This document shows, in pieces, positions 33,641 through 43,218 of a stretch of DNA of 64,000 nucleotides (position 1 is its first letter; every line of letters begins with the position of its first letter). The stretch spans positions 124,001 to 188,000 of the forward strand of contig JAFQCH010000018.1 in assembly GCA_017416485.1 (NCBI GenBank), written 5' to 3'. Under the pieces are notes generated by a model. It was not told the DNA's origin and did not search any database. It saw only the letters and a program-made list of their open reading frames with translations. Made by a program: the position numbers and the translations under genes. This DNA comes from Clostridia bacterium (GTDB lineage Bacteria; Bacillota; Clostridia; Oscillospirales; Acutalibacteraceae).

Positions 33641-34984
33641 ATGTCCCTTAAGCTCAATTGCAAGTACCTTGACACATTTATTACCGGCAAAGACTTTGAA
33701 AACATTCAGCCTGAAGTCAACAAGGCACATGCTTTTCTTTATGAAAACAAAGAGAATGCAGCCGGAAAAGATTTTCACGGTTGGTTGACTTTGCCAGTTG
33801 ATTACGATAAAGAAGAATTTGCCCGTATCAAAGAGGCTGCTGCAAAGATTCGCAAGGATTCCAAAGCGCTGGTTGTGATCGGCATCGGCGGAAGTTATCT
33901 CGGTGCAAGAGCCGCCATTGAGTTCTGCCGTTCAAAAAACTACAATATTGTTTGTGAGGATTCACCGAAAATCTTTTTCTGCGGCAACTCCATCAGCCCG
34001 ACTGAAATCAACGAAGTGTTGGCATATTGCGAAAAATATGATTTTTCCGTTAATGTCATTTCCAAATCCGGCACAACAACGGAACCGGCAATTGCCTTCA
34101 GACTGTTCAAAGGGTTGCTGGAGAAAAAATACGGCAAAGAAGAAGCTGTCGGCCGCATTTATGTAACAACCGACAAGGCAAGAGGCACACTCAAGTCGCT
34201 TGCTGACAGAGAAGGCTATGCCGAATTTGTTGTTCCCGATGATGTCGGCGGCAGATATTCCGTTCTTACTGCTGTTGGTTTGTTGCCTATTGCTGCTGCA
34301 GGGGTTGACATTGATGCCTTGATGCAAGGGGCTGCGGACGCAATGGACAGATATTGCGAAACCGACATTGCAAAAAATGATTGCTACAAATATGCCGCAA
34401 TCCGCAACATTCTTTACAGATCCGGAAAAACCACGGAAATGATGGTCTGCTATGAACCTGACTATACTTTGATGAATGAATGGTTCAAACAGTTGTTCGG
34501 CGAAAGCGAAGGTAAAGATAATAAGGGTATTTTCCCTGCTTCCGCTATCTATTCAACTGATTTGCATTCGCTCGGTCAGTATGTGCAGGAAGGTTTGCGC
34601 AATCTGTTTGAAACGGTTGTTACGTTTGAAAAATCGAAAATCGATATCGTTATTGAAGAAGACGAGGAAAATGCAGACGGCCTTAATTTCCTTGCAGGCA
34701 AGACCTTGTCTTATGTGAATCGCAAGGCATTTGAAGGAACCGTTCTTGCGCATACAGACGGCGGCGTGCCCAATATTGTTCTGGAAGCAGATGAAATGTC
34801 TGCCTATACACTCGGCGAGATGATTTATTTCTTTGAAAAGGCTTGTGCAATTTCAGGTTATATTCTCGGTGTTAATCCGTTTGATCAGCCCGGTGTTGAA
34901 AGCTATAAAAAGAACATGTTCGCCTTGCTCGGCAAAAAAGGATATGAAGAACTGGCTGCTGAACTGGCTGCCAGACTCGGTTAA
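33641..34984 (+). CDS. pgi: glucose-6-phosphate isomerase
   Basis: Interconverts glucose 6-phosphate and fructose 6-phosphate. About 447 residues, the short Gram-positive form. Motifs: [47 protein letters not shown] and, near the C-terminus, [21 protein letters not shown] with the catalytic lysine. The start is ATG 33641 behind CGGAGG; a longer reading would cross the promoter. Confidence 0.97.
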   Translation: MSLKLNCKYLDTFITGKDFENIQPEVNKAHAFLYENKENAAGKDFHGWLTLPVDYDKEEFARIKEAAAKIRKDSKALVVIGIGGSYLGARAAIEFCRSKNYNIVCEDSPKIFFCGNSISPTEINEVLAYCEKYDFSVNVISKSGTTTEPAIAFRLFKGLLEKKYGKEEAVGRIYVTTDKARGTLKSLADREGYAEFVVPDDVGGRYSVLTAVGLLPIAAAGVDIDALMQGAADAMDRYCETDIAKNDCYKYAAIRNILYRSGKTTEMMVCYEPDYTLMNEWFKQLFGESEGKDNKGIFPASAIYSTDLHSLGQYVQEGLRNLFETVVTFEKSKIDIVIEEDEENADGLNFLAGKTLSYVNRKAFEGTVLAHTDGGVPNIVLEADEMSAYTLGEMIYFFEKACAISGYILGVNPFDQPGVESYKKNMFALLGKKGYEELAAELAARLG

Positions 34985-35016
34985 TATATTTTTCAAAAGA
35001 AAGGAAATGATTTACT

Positions 35017-35433
35017 ATGGTTAAGTTACTCGTCGGAGGAAAAGGAAGCGGCAAAACAAAGAGATTGATCGACTGTGTCAACAGCGCTCTTGCAGCATCA
35101 AAAGGCAATGTTATCTGCATTGAAAAGGAAGATCTGCTTCGTTTCCAGCTCAGCTATAAAGTTCGTCTTGTTGCAACGGATGCTTACGGCATCTGCGGTT
35201 ATGATGCTTTTTACGGTCTGCTGTGCGGCATCTGCGCAGGTGACCACGATATTACAGATATTCTTGTGGATGCTACTCTTAAAATCGGCGGCAAGGATTA
35301 TGAAGCTCTTTCCGTATTTTTTGAAAAAGTTGCAAGACTCAGTGCTGTCAGCGATACCAATTTTGTGTTCACTGTTTCCACTGATGTTGAAAATCTTCCC
35401 CAGAAGATTCTTGATTCCTGTGAGATCATCTGA
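35017..35433 (+). CDS. small P-loop ATP-binding-like protein of unknown function
   Basis: 138 residues. Walker A GGKGSGKT lies at residues 7-14 (LLVGGKGSGKTKRLIDCVN), and an FVFTVSTDVENLP segment near the C-terminus could serve as sensor strand; a clear Walker B Asp/Glu is not evident. Such a short one-domain NTPase fits none of the common families I know. It lies 32 bases behind pgi with an AAAGGAAAT ribosome site and no terminator between, so it is probably cotranscribed with pgi. Confidence 0.7.
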   Translation: MVKLLVGGKGSGKTKRLIDCVNSALAASKGNVICIEKEDLLRFQLSYKVRLVATDAYGICGYDAFYGLLCGICAGDHDITDILVDATLKIGGKDYEALSVFFEKVARLSAVSDTNFVFTVSTDVENLPQKILDSCEII

Positions 35434-35472
35434 TAATTGTTGATTGCCTTGTCAATTTTTGAAAAATAATGG

Positions 35473-35514
35473 TTGACAAAAGCAATTGAAACATATATAA
35501 TACTTGTTGCTTTT
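35473..35514 (+). promoter_or_regulatory. consensus promoter of yceD-rpmF within an inverted repeat
   Basis: TTGACA (35473), 17 bases, TATAAT (35496-35501), both perfect. An 8-bp inverted repeat AAAAGCAA (35478-35485) / TTGCTTTT (35507-35514) is centred on the -10 box and could be an operator. The regulator is unknown. Confidence 0.85.
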
Positions 35515-35568
35515 GCTTTCTGTTGTGTTATTGTGCACGGCTGAATACAATATAAGAGGTGAAAATCT

Positions 35569-36048
35569 TTGTTTGCTGAACTTGAATCCATTTTTAATAA
35601 TGACGGTTCTGTTCTGCCGATTGATTATTCTTACACCGTTGAGGATGATGCAATTGCAACGCCCATTCATGTTGTGGGCGAAATCTTCAACAAAACAGGT
35701 ATTGTTTCGCTGAAAGCCAAAGCAAAGTTTGATTATGCAACGCAGTGTGCACTTTGTTGCAAACCTTTGGTGCGCCATGCCACCGTTCCGATTCATCACA
35801 TTCTTTTGACCGAAATGCAGGATGAAGATTTTGACGATCTTTATGTGCAGGTCGAGAATATGCGCCTGTTTGTAGATGAACTGGTTACGGAAGACATTTG
35901 GCTTGCTATTCCGTCGCGCTTTTTGTGCAAGGAAGATTGTAAAGGTTTGTGTTCACAGTGCGGGGCCGATCTCAACGAAGCCGAATGCGGCTGTAAAAAA
36001 GAAATTGATCCGCGACTTGCCGCATTACAGCAGTTGTTGGGTGAATAA
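35569..36048 (+). CDS. YceD/DUF177 family protein
   Basis: 159 residues, TTG start behind AAGAGGTG. The DUF177 family is almost always coded just before rpmF and has been linked to 23S rRNA maturation or ribosome assembly. Seen here: an N-terminal beta-rich half with a cysteine pair (CALCCKPL) and the C-terminal CKGLCSQCGADLNEAECGC motif, which probably binds zinc. The ribosomal protein L32 gene follows 31 bases later, the expected pairing. Confidence 0.93.
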   Translation: MFAELESIFNNDGSVLPIDYSYTVEDDAIATPIHVVGEIFNKTGIVSLKAKAKFDYATQCALCCKPLVRHATVPIHHILLTEMQDEDFDDLYVQVENMRLFVDELVTEDIWLAIPSRFLCKEDCKGLCSQCGADLNEAECGCKKEIDPRLAALQQLLGE

Positions 36049-36079
36049 AGTTGTAATACAATTTGGAGGTTTATAAATT

Positions 36080-36265
36080 ATGGCAGTTCCTGCAAGAAGA
36101 GTTTCCAAGGCTAGAAGAGATTCCAGACGTTCCAACGTATGGAAAATGAGCGCTCCCCAGCTTGATAAGTGCCCGAAGTGCGGCGAATTCAAGAGAGCTC
36201 ACAGACTTTGCCCTGCTTGCGGTTACTACAACGGCAGACAGGTCGTTGTTGTTGACGAAGACTGA
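36080..36265 (+). CDS. rpmF: 50S ribosomal protein L32
   Basis: 61 residues: MAVPARRVSKARRDSRRSN at the N-terminus and a zinc ribbon (CPKC...CPAC), i.e. the zinc-containing form of L32. A GGAGG site precedes it and the terminator at 36302 follows. It is coregulated with yceD from the promoter at 35473. Confidence 0.98.
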   Translation: MAVPARRVSKARRDSRRSNVWKMSAPQLDKCPKCGEFKRAHRLCPACGYYNGRQVVVVDED

Positions 36266-36301
36266 TTTTTCGGTCTGCATTCCGCTATTTTGGTGTGAAT
36301 C

Positions 36302-36332
36302 GGTGGAGAAGTCTCACTTCCCCACCTTTTTG
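36302..36332 (+). terminator. Rho-independent terminator after rpmF
   Basis: Stem GGTGGAGAAGT / ACTTCCCCACC with one A-C mismatch and loop CTC, followed by five T. Confidence 0.85.
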
Positions 36333-36354
36333 CTGTGCAATGAGGTGATGTTCG

Positions 36355-37680
36355 GTGGCAGTTAAAATTGCAAAAGTTGAAAAGAAATCTGCCTGTTATC
36401 GCAAAGGAATGCGTGACGGGGACAGTCTTGTTGCAATCAACGGCAATCTGATAAATGATGTGTTGGATTACCGTTTTTATGCTGCGGACGATATTTTGAA
36501 AATCACGTATTGCAATGCAAAAGGAAAAGAAAAAAACAAAAAAGTTCGCAGTAACGGAGATGTTGATTCCATCGGATTGCGTTTTGATACCTATCTTATG
36601 GATCGCCATCATTCCTGCAAAAACAAGTGCATTTTTTGTTTCATTGATCAGATGCCTAAAGGAATGCGAAGCAGTTTGTACTTTAAAGATGACGATTCGC
36701 GTCTGTCTTTTTTGTTCGGCAATTATATTACCCTGACGGGACTTTCAGAATCCGAAGCGGATCGCATTATAAAAATGCACATCAGTCCCATCAATGTGTC
36801 TGTGCACACCATGAATCCCGAACTTCGTGTGCAAATGATGAAAAATCCGCATGCCGGTTCATCTCTGCAACTGCTCAAACGCTTTGCCGATGCCGGAATC
36901 AGGCTGAACACACAGCTTGTGCTTTGTCCCGGTATCAATGACGGGGAAGAACTGACTTTCAGTTTGCAATCTTTGGCGGAGTTGGGAGAATATGTGCAGA
37001 GTATTGCCGCAGTCCCCGTGGGGCTTACAAAGCACCGCGAAGGATTGTATAATCTTACTGCATATACAAAAGAAACAGCTGAGGATGTTTTGCGCAGGAT
37101 TGATGCGTTCAATGAAGTGTTGCTGAAAAACGGTAAGCAACGGCTTGCTTTTGCGGCTGATGAATTTTATCTTGCGGCAGAGCGTGAATTGCCGGATGTA
37201 TCGTATTACGGTGATTTTTGCCAGTTGGATAACGGGGTCGGCATGCTGACTTTGTTGGAAGCTGATTTTGCAGATGCACTTGCACAAGCAACAGAAATTT
37301 CGGGCGAGAAAAAAGTGATCGGCTTGGCAACGGGTGTTGCCGCATATCCGTATATATGCAAACTTTCCCGCATGTTTATGCAGAAGTTTCCGCACATTAC
37401 AATCCGTGTTCATAAAATTGTGAATCACTTCTTCGGTGAATCAGTGACGGTTGCCGGGTTGATTACGGGAAAAGATCTGATCGGCGGATTGCAGAGCAAG
37501 GTTTCTGACGAATATTGCATATTGATTCCCGATGTAATGTTGCGCAGTAAAGAAGATCCCGTTTTTCTGGATGATCTGACAGTGGATGATATTTCTGCTT
37601 CTGTCGGACGGCAAATAATTCCCGTCGGTAACGGCGGAACGGAATTGTTTGCTGCTCTTTATTCTATGATTGGAGGTTGA
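36355..37680 (+). CDS. DUF512 radical-SAM protein with N-terminal PDZ-like domain
   Basis: 441 residues, GTG start behind GAGGTGA. Residues 1-65 form a PDZ-like domain (KGMRDGDSLVAINGNLINDVLD). A radical-SAM core follows with the unusual cluster loop CKNKCIFCFIDQMPKGMR (CxxxCxxC at about 83-90) and FLFGNYITLTG, and the C-terminal DUF512 region ends with a GGTELF motif. The enzyme's substrate is unknown. In Clostridia it very commonly precedes der, as here, with a 6-base gap to the der start. Confidence 0.92.
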   Translation: MAVKIAKVEKKSACYRKGMRDGDSLVAINGNLINDVLDYRFYAADDILKITYCNAKGKEKNKKVRSNGDVDSIGLRFDTYLMDRHHSCKNKCIFCFIDQMPKGMRSSLYFKDDDSRLSFLFGNYITLTGLSESEADRIIKMHISPINVSVHTMNPELRVQMMKNPHAGSSLQLLKRFADAGIRLNTQLVLCPGINDGEELTFSLQSLAELGEYVQSIAAVPVGLTKHREGLYNLTAYTKETAEDVLRRIDAFNEVLLKNGKQRLAFAADEFYLAAERELPDVSYYGDFCQLDNGVGMLTLLEADFADALAQATEISGEKKVIGLATGVAAYPYICKLSRMFMQKFPHITIRVHKIVNHFFGESVTVAGLITGKDLIGGLQSKVSDEYCILIPDVMLRSKEDPVFLDDLTVDDISASVGRQIIPVGNGGTELFAALYSMIGG

Positions 37681-37685
37681 CGAAT

Positions 37686-39005
37686 ATGGCAAAACCGGTT
37701 GTTGCCGTTGTGGGCAGACCCAATGTCGGTAAATCAACTTTGTTCAATAAATTGTGCGGTCAACGCCTGTCTATCGTTCACGATACCCCCGGCGTTACCC
37801 GTGACCGCATTTATGCGGATTGCGAATGGCTCGGGCGTACTTTTATGATCGTGGATACGGGCGGCATTGAACCGTATTCTGACGATATTATTCTTTCGCA
37901 GATGCGCCGTCAGGCACAGATGGCAATCGACAGTGCAGATTGCATTATTTTTGTTACCGATATGCGTACGGGTGTTGTTGCAACGGATGAGGAAGTTGCA
38001 ACCATGCTTCAAAAAAGCGGCAAACCGATTGTTCTTTGTGTAAACAAGTGCGACCGTGTCGGTGATCCGCCTGCTGAGTTTTACGAATTTTACAATCTCG
38101 GGCTTGGTGATCCCGTTGCGGTTTCTGCCGTGCACGGCCACGGTACCGGCGACTTGTTGGATGAGGTTTTGAAATACTTGCCCGACTGTCCGAAAGACAA
38201 TGAAGATGATGATCTTATCAAGGTTGCCATTATCGGCAAACCCAATGTAGGGAAATCTTCTTTGGTCAATTCTGTTTGCGGCGAAGAACGTGTGCTTGTT
38301 TCCAATATTGCAGGAACAACGCGCGATGCCACGGATACGTATGTTGAAAATCGGCACGGCAGATTTATGCTGATTGACACAGCGGGCCTTCGCAGAAAAT
38401 CCAAGGTTGAAGACAATATTGAGCATTACAGTGTGCTTCGTGCCGTAACGGCTGTTGAGCGCGCGCAGGTCTGTGTTATCATGATTGATGCCACGGAAGG
38501 ATTCACCGAACAGGATTCCAAAGTGGCAGGGATTGCCCATGAGCAGGGAAAAGCCTGCATTATTGCAGTTAATAAATGGGATGCTGTTGTCAAAGACGGC
38601 ACGACCATGGATACCTACCGCAAAAAACTGATGAATGATTTTTCATTCATGTCCTATGCGCCGATTATTTTTATTTCCGCAAAAACAGGTCAAAGAATTG
38701 ACCGTTTGTTTGAACTGATTAAGTTTGTTGATACGCAGAATGCCATGCGTATCACGACCGGCAAACTCAATGAAATTCTTGCCGCAGCACAGGCAAGAGT
38801 GCAGCCGCCTACAGACAAGGGCAAGCGTCTGAAAATCTACTACATGACCCAGCCGTCTACAAGGCCGCCCACATTTGTCTGTTTTGTCAATAAAAAAGAT
38901 CTGTTCCATTACAGCTATCAGCGTTACATTGAAAACCAGATTCGTGAGGTCTTCGGATTGGAAGGAACTCCAATCCGCATGGTTATCAGAGAACGCGGAG
39001 AATAA
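37686..39005 (+). CDS. der: ribosome biogenesis GTPase Der (EngA)
   Basis: Double-GTPase needed for 50S subunit assembly. About 439 residues: G-domain 1 with GRPNVGKS and DTGGIEP, NKCD; G-domain 2 with GKPNVGKS, DTAGLRRKSK and NKWD; and a C-terminal KH-like domain (TQPSTRPPTFVCFVN, FGLEGTPIRM). I take ATG 37686, 10 bases after GGAGG. The strong terminator at 39012 ends the unit. Confidence 0.98.
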   Translation: MAKPVVAVVGRPNVGKSTLFNKLCGQRLSIVHDTPGVTRDRIYADCEWLGRTFMIVDTGGIEPYSDDIILSQMRRQAQMAIDSADCIIFVTDMRTGVVATDEEVATMLQKSGKPIVLCVNKCDRVGDPPAEFYEFYNLGLGDPVAVSAVHGHGTGDLLDEVLKYLPDCPKDNEDDDLIKVAIIGKPNVGKSSLVNSVCGEERVLVSNIAGTTRDATDTYVENRHGRFMLIDTAGLRRKSKVEDNIEHYSVLRAVTAVERAQVCVIMIDATEGFTEQDSKVAGIAHEQGKACIIAVNKWDAVVKDGTTMDTYRKKLMNDFSFMSYAPIIFISAKTGQRIDRLFELIKFVDTQNAMRITTGKLNEILAAAQARVQPPTDKGKRLKIYYMTQPSTRPPTFVCFVNKKDLFHYSYQRYIENQIREVFGLEGTPIRMVIRERGE

Positions 39006-39011
39006 AAACTT

Positions 39012-39053
39012 AAAAATCGTCTGTTTGCCCGAAAAGAACAGACGATTTTTTTT
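39012..39053 (+). terminator. Rho-independent terminator after der
   Basis: Stem AAAATCGTCTGTT / AACAGACGATTTT with an 11- to 12-base loop, followed by a T run. Confidence 0.9.
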
Positions 39054-39072
39054 ATTTTTGTTAAAAATAATG

Positions 39073-39101
39073 TTGTATTTTTTCATGTAACATGTTATAA
39101 T
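39073..39101 (+). promoter_or_regulatory. sigma-A promoter of asnS
   Basis: TTGTAT, 17 bases, TATAAT. No T-box lies between it and the start at 39135, so asnS does not seem to be under tRNA-sensing control. Confidence 0.75.
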
Positions 39102-39134
39102 ACTTTTTAATATTATAATAGGAGTAATAGGCAG

Positions 39135-40529
39135 ATGAACAGAACTGAAATTAAGGCGCTTTACACAAAAGCATCGGAATTTGAAAATAAAAATATCACC
39201 GTCTGCGGCTGGATCCGTACGGTTCGTGTTTCCAAAAATTTCGGTTTCATGGAAATCAACGATGGCAGTTGCTTTAAGGGATTACAGATTGTTTTTGAAG
39301 AAAATAAACTGGAAAATTTTGCACAGATTGCAAAACTCAATGTCGGTGCGGCAGTTGTTGTCAACGGAACATTCCTTCTGACCCCCGAAGCGGCACAGCC
39401 TTTTGAAGTGAATGCCGCACAGGTGGAGGTGGAAGGAAATTCCACTCCCGACTATCCGTTGCAGAAAAAACGCCATTCCGTTGAATACTTAAGAACCATC
39501 GGGCATCTTCGTCCCCGCACCAACTTGGTCGGTGCCGCCATGCGTGTTCGTTCCGCAGCGGCTTTTGCGATTCACAAGTTCTTCAATGAACGCGGATTCC
39601 TGTATGCCCATACACCTCTGATATCCTGCAGCGACTGCGAAGGTGCCGGTGAAATGTTCAGAGTTACCACCCTGGATCCTGTTGATCCTCCGAAAACCGC
39701 AAACGGTGAAATTGATTACACGCAGGATTTCTTCGGCAAAAAAGCATTTCTGACGGTTTCAGGCCAGTTGCAGGGCGAAATTATGGCGCAGGCATTCGGT
39801 AAGATTTATACTTTCGGGCCGACCTTCCGTGCCGAAAAATCCTATACACAGCGACATGCGGCGGAATTCTGGATGATTGAGCCGGAAATTGCATTTGCCG
39901 ATCTGCAGGATGATATGTGTCTTGCAGAAGATATGATCAAATTTGTTATCAAGGATGTTCTTGCCGCTTGTCCGCAGGAAATGGAATTCCTGAATAAATT
40001 TGTTGACACGGGGCTTATTGAAAGATTGACAACGGTTGCCAATGCAGATTTCGGCAGAGTGACATACACAGATGCCATCAAGATGCTTGAAGAATACAAC
40101 GACGGTTTTGAATACAAAGTATCCTGGGGGTGCGACCTTCAAACCGAACATGAACGTTGTCTGACTGAAAAAATCTTCAAAAAACCCGTTTTTGTTACCG
40201 ATTATCCCAAGGAAATTAAAGCATTCTACATGCGTTTGAATGAAGACGGCAAAACCGTCGCCGCAATGGATTGCCTTGTGATGGGCATTGGTGAAATTAT
40301 CGGCGGCAGCCAGCGTGAGGAACGTCTGGATGTGCTTACCGAGCGCATCAAGGAACTCGGTTTGAGCGAAGAAGACTACTGGTGGTATCTTGATCTTCGC
40401 CGTTACGGTTCCACAAAACATGCAGGCTTCGGCCTTGGTTTTGAACGACTTGTTATGTATCTTACGGGTATTTCCAATATCCGCGAAGTGCTTCCGTTCC
40501 CGCGCACAACCGGCAGCGCAGATTTTTAA
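39135..40529 (+). CDS. asnS: asparaginyl-tRNA synthetase
   Basis: Class IIb synthetase charging tRNA-Asn. 464 residues: OB-fold anticodon-binding domain (about 15-105), class II motif 2 ([22 protein letters not shown]) and motif 3 ([22 protein letters not shown]...PRTTGSADF). The C-terminal GSADF is typical of AsnRS rather than AspRS. An insertion around 180-205 ([20 protein letters not shown]) is common in this branch. An aminotransferase with possible aspartate activity follows 30 bases later. Confidence 0.97.
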   Translation: MNRTEIKALYTKASEFENKNITVCGWIRTVRVSKNFGFMEINDGSCFKGLQIVFEENKLENFAQIAKLNVGAAVVVNGTFLLTPEAAQPFEVNAAQVEVEGNSTPDYPLQKKRHSVEYLRTIGHLRPRTNLVGAAMRVRSAAAFAIHKFFNERGFLYAHTPLISCSDCEGAGEMFRVTTLDPVDPPKTANGEIDYTQDFFGKKAFLTVSGQLQGEIMAQAFGKIYTFGPTFRAEKSYTQRHAAEFWMIEPEIAFADLQDDMCLAEDMIKFVIKDVLAACPQEMEFLNKFVDTGLIERLTTVANADFGRVTYTDAIKMLEEYNDGFEYKVSWGCDLQTEHERCLTEKIFKKPVFVTDYPKEIKAFYMRLNEDGKTVAAMDCLVMGIGEIIGGSQREERLDVLTERIKELGLSEEDYWWYLDLRRYGSTKHAGFGLGFERLVMYLTGISNIREVLPFPRTTGSADF

Positions 40530-40559
40530 TTTATAATAAATTTTACAGGTGATAAACTC

Positions 40560-41849
40560 ATGAAAAAACTCAGCGAATACACTCCCGAAGAACTCGATGT
40601 TTTCGAGTATGAAAACAAAATCAAATTCAACGCATTTGTAGATGCAGGGCTGAATATCAATATGGCTCGCGGAAAGCCCGCAAGAGAACAGCTTGATCTT
40701 TCCGAAGCGTTCCTCAACTCTGTTACCCATCACACCGGCACCTTCAGCAACAGCGGTGAAGATTGCCGTAACTACGGTCTTCTGTGCGGTATTGAAGAAT
40801 GCCGCCGACTGTTCGGTGAAATTCTGGATGTGGACTACAACAATGTTATTGCCTGCGGTAATTCCAGTCTTGTTCTTATGTATGACTATATTTCACAGTG
40901 CATGACACACGGTGCCGGCGGCCATGCCCCCTGGGCAAAACAGACCGGTGCAAAATTTATTGCCGTTGTTCCCGGTTATGACCGTCACTTTGCCATTGCA
41001 GAACATTTCGGCCTTGAAATGATTGATGTCGAAATGACGCGAAACGGTCCCGATATGGACAAAGTGGAAGAACTGATCAAAGATCCGCTTGTTAAGGGTA
41101 TGTTCTGTGTGCCGAAGTATTCCAACCCCGACGGTGTAACTTATTCTGACGAAGTTGTGACCCGTCTTGCCAAAATGACACCGGCTGCTCCCGACTTCCG
41201 TGTTATCTGGGACAATGCTTATGTTTTGCATGATTTCTATGATGACCATGCAAAACTCAAGAATATTATGAAGGAAGCCGCAAAATACGGTCACGAAGAT
41301 TATTTTGTTGAATTTGCTTCCACTTCCAAAATCACATTCCCCGGTTCGGGTGTGGCTGCGATTGCTGCATCCAACCGCAATATCAACGAAATCAGCGCAA
41401 GACTTTCTTTGCAGATCATCAGTTATGACAAACTCAATCAGCTTCGTCATTGCCATGTTTTCAAGAATCTGGAAGATGTGCAGAATCACATGAAACTGCA
41501 TGCCGCAATTCTGCGTCCGAAATTCCTTGCAGTTGAAGAAGTGCTCGACAGAGAACTGACCGATCTCGGTATTGCAGACTGGACCCATCCCAAAGGCGGT
41601 TATTTCATCAGCCTGAATGTCAATGTCGGCTCTGCAAAATATGTCGGTGAGCTTTGCAAGCAGGCTGGGCTTACCATTACAAAAGTCGGTGCAACCTTCC
41701 CGTACGGCAAAGACCCCACGGACAGCAATATCCGTCTTGCACCTACCTGTCCGTCTGTGGAAGAACTGAAAATTGCAACCAAAGTTATCTGCACTGCCGC
41801 AAAACTCGCCGCGGCAAGAGCATTACGCCATGAAATGGCTGAAGGCTGA
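40560..41849 (+). CDS. fold-type I aminotransferase of the PF12897 (aspartate aminotransferase-like) group
   Basis: 429 residues, PLP-dependent. Visible: NMARGKPAREQLDLS near the N-terminus, the Asn/Asp/Tyr PLP-contact region VIWDNAYVLHDF, and the PLP lysine in EFASTSKITFPGSGVAA. These match the MocR-related group annotated as aspartate aminotransferase, some members of which are proven Asp aminotransferases. Position behind asnS would suit aspartate/asparagine supply. Substrate is not proven by sequence. Confidence 0.88.
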   Translation: MKKLSEYTPEELDVFEYENKIKFNAFVDAGLNINMARGKPAREQLDLSEAFLNSVTHHTGTFSNSGEDCRNYGLLCGIEECRRLFGEILDVDYNNVIACGNSSLVLMYDYISQCMTHGAGGHAPWAKQTGAKFIAVVPGYDRHFAIAEHFGLEMIDVEMTRNGPDMDKVEELIKDPLVKGMFCVPKYSNPDGVTYSDEVVTRLAKMTPAAPDFRVIWDNAYVLHDFYDDHAKLKNIMKEAAKYGHEDYFVEFASTSKITFPGSGVAAIAASNRNINEISARLSLQIISYDKLNQLRHCHVFKNLEDVQNHMKLHAAILRPKFLAVEEVLDRELTDLGIADWTHPKGGYFISLNVNVGSAKYVGELCKQAGLTITKVGATFPYGKDPTDSNIRLAPTCPSVEELKIATKVICTAAKLAAARALRHEMAEG

Positions 41850-41862
41850 GGAGTGAAATAAA

Positions 41863-42345
41863 GTGCGTATCGGTCACGGTTACGATGTACACCGCTTTGC
41901 GGAAAACAGAAAACTGATTCTCGGCGGTGTTGAAATTGAATATACGTTTGGCTTGTTGGGGCATTCGGATGCCGATGTCCTGACCCATGCCGTTTGCGAT
42001 GCTTTGCTCGGCGCCGCAGCATTGGGCGATATCGGGAAGCATTTTCCCGATACCGATGCGCAGTTTAAAGGTGCAAACAGTATTGAACTTTTAAAATGCG
42101 TTGTTGCAAATCTGCACGAACACGGCTATGCCGTGCATAACATCGATGCAACCGTGATTGCGCAAAAACCGAAACTGGCATTGCACATTTCGTCCATGTG
42201 TAAAAACATTGCGGATGCGTGCAATACCGATATTTCCAATGTGAATGTAAAAGCAACCACCGAGGAAGGACTCGGGTTTACAGGCGAATTGCTCGGCATT
42301 TCCGCCCATGCAGTTGCATTGATAACAGAAAGGGGAGAGAACTGA
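41863..42345 (+). CDS. ispF: 2-C-methyl-D-erythritol 2,4-cyclodiphosphate synthase IspF
   Basis: Forms the cyclic diphosphate of the MEP isoprenoid pathway. 160 residues, GTG start. Motifs: GHGYDVHRF with metal ligands Asp/His, [31 protein letters not shown], and the C-terminal [12 protein letters not shown]. Its stop abuts the cdaA start. Confidence 0.97.
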   Translation: MRIGHGYDVHRFAENRKLILGGVEIEYTFGLLGHSDADVLTHAVCDALLGAAALGDIGKHFPDTDAQFKGANSIELLKCVVANLHEHGYAVHNIDATVIAQKPKLALHISSMCKNIADACNTDISNVNVKATTEEGLGFTGELLGISAHAVALITERGEN

Positions 42346-43218
42346 ATGATTGACAGAGTTCTGGATTCCGTGCAAACTTTTGCAACGCAATTCCGCGACT
42401 TGCTTTCGAATTTTGATCCGATTACGGATATTTTAGATATCCTGCTGGTTGCATTTCTTATTTACTGTATTTTAATTCAATTACGCAAATCGCAATCCAT
42501 TCAGGTTATCAAGGGGTTCTTTCTGATTGCTGTTCTTTATATCGTTGCTTCCGTGATCGGTCTGAAAACAACTTCCTACATTTTCTCCAATATGTTCGGC
42601 AATTTCATTTTGTTCTTGTTTATCATCTTCAACTATGAAATCCGACAAACATTGGAAAATGCAGGTAAGCGCGGCTTTTCTGCCAAATTATTGTTTTCTT
42701 CGAATAATGACAATGAAATCACGGATTGTATCAACGCCGTCTGCCGTGCCTGTTCAACCATGAGTGCATCAAAAACAGGTTCGCTTATCATCTTTGAACG
42801 CGACTCTTTGCTTGGTGATCTGCAAAAACAGAGTGTGCCGATCGATTCCGTCACAACATATGAAATGATTTGCGGCATTTTCTATCCGAATACACCCTTG
42901 CATGACGGCGCTATTGTAATCAAAGACGGCAGAATTGTTGCCGCGCGTTGTATTGTTCCTTTGAAAAATGATTATGAAATCAATGCACATGTCGGCACCC
43001 GCCACAGGGCCGCTTTGAATGTCAGTATCAATTTTGATGCAGTTGCTGTTGTAACCAGTGAAGAAACGGGTATGATCTCGGTAGCTGTTGACGGACAGAT
43101 GCGCAGAGGCCTTTCCGACGGTGAGCTTCGTGAATTGCTGACCTCGCTGCTGTTGAAACAGAATAACTCACAGAAGCGTTTCTTTGATATTTTTAAACGG
43201 GGGGACAAAAATGGCTGA
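42346..43218 (+). CDS. cdaA: diadenylate cyclase CdaA
   Basis: Membrane-bound enzyme making cyclic di-AMP from two ATP, controlling potassium and osmotic balance. 290 residues: three N-terminal transmembrane helices (about 22-110) and the DAC domain with NTPLHDGAIVI and the GTRHRAALN motif (catalytic DGA and RHR). The start codon directly follows the ispF stop; the end overlaps cdaR by 8 bases. glmM, which usually follows cdaR, is not here. Confidence 0.97.
   Translation: MIDRVLDSVQTFATQFRDLLSNFDPITDILDILLVAFLIYCILIQLRKSQSIQVIKGFFLIAVLYIVASVIGLKTTSYIFSNMFGNFILFLFIIFNYEIRQTLENAGKRGFSAKLLFSSNNDNEITDCINAVCRACSTMSASKTGSLIIFERDSLLGDLQKQSVPIDSVTTYEMICGIFYPNTPLHDGAIVIKDGRIVAARCIVPLKNDYEINAHVGTRHRAALNVSINFDAVAVVTSEETGMISVAVDGQMRRGLSDGELRELLTSLLLKQNNSQKRFFDIFKRGDKNG

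Noticed and set aside
39102-39134. Possible T-box leader before asnS
   Set aside because: Only about 30 bases separate the promoter and start codon, too few for a T-box, and no AGGGTGG-type motif is present.
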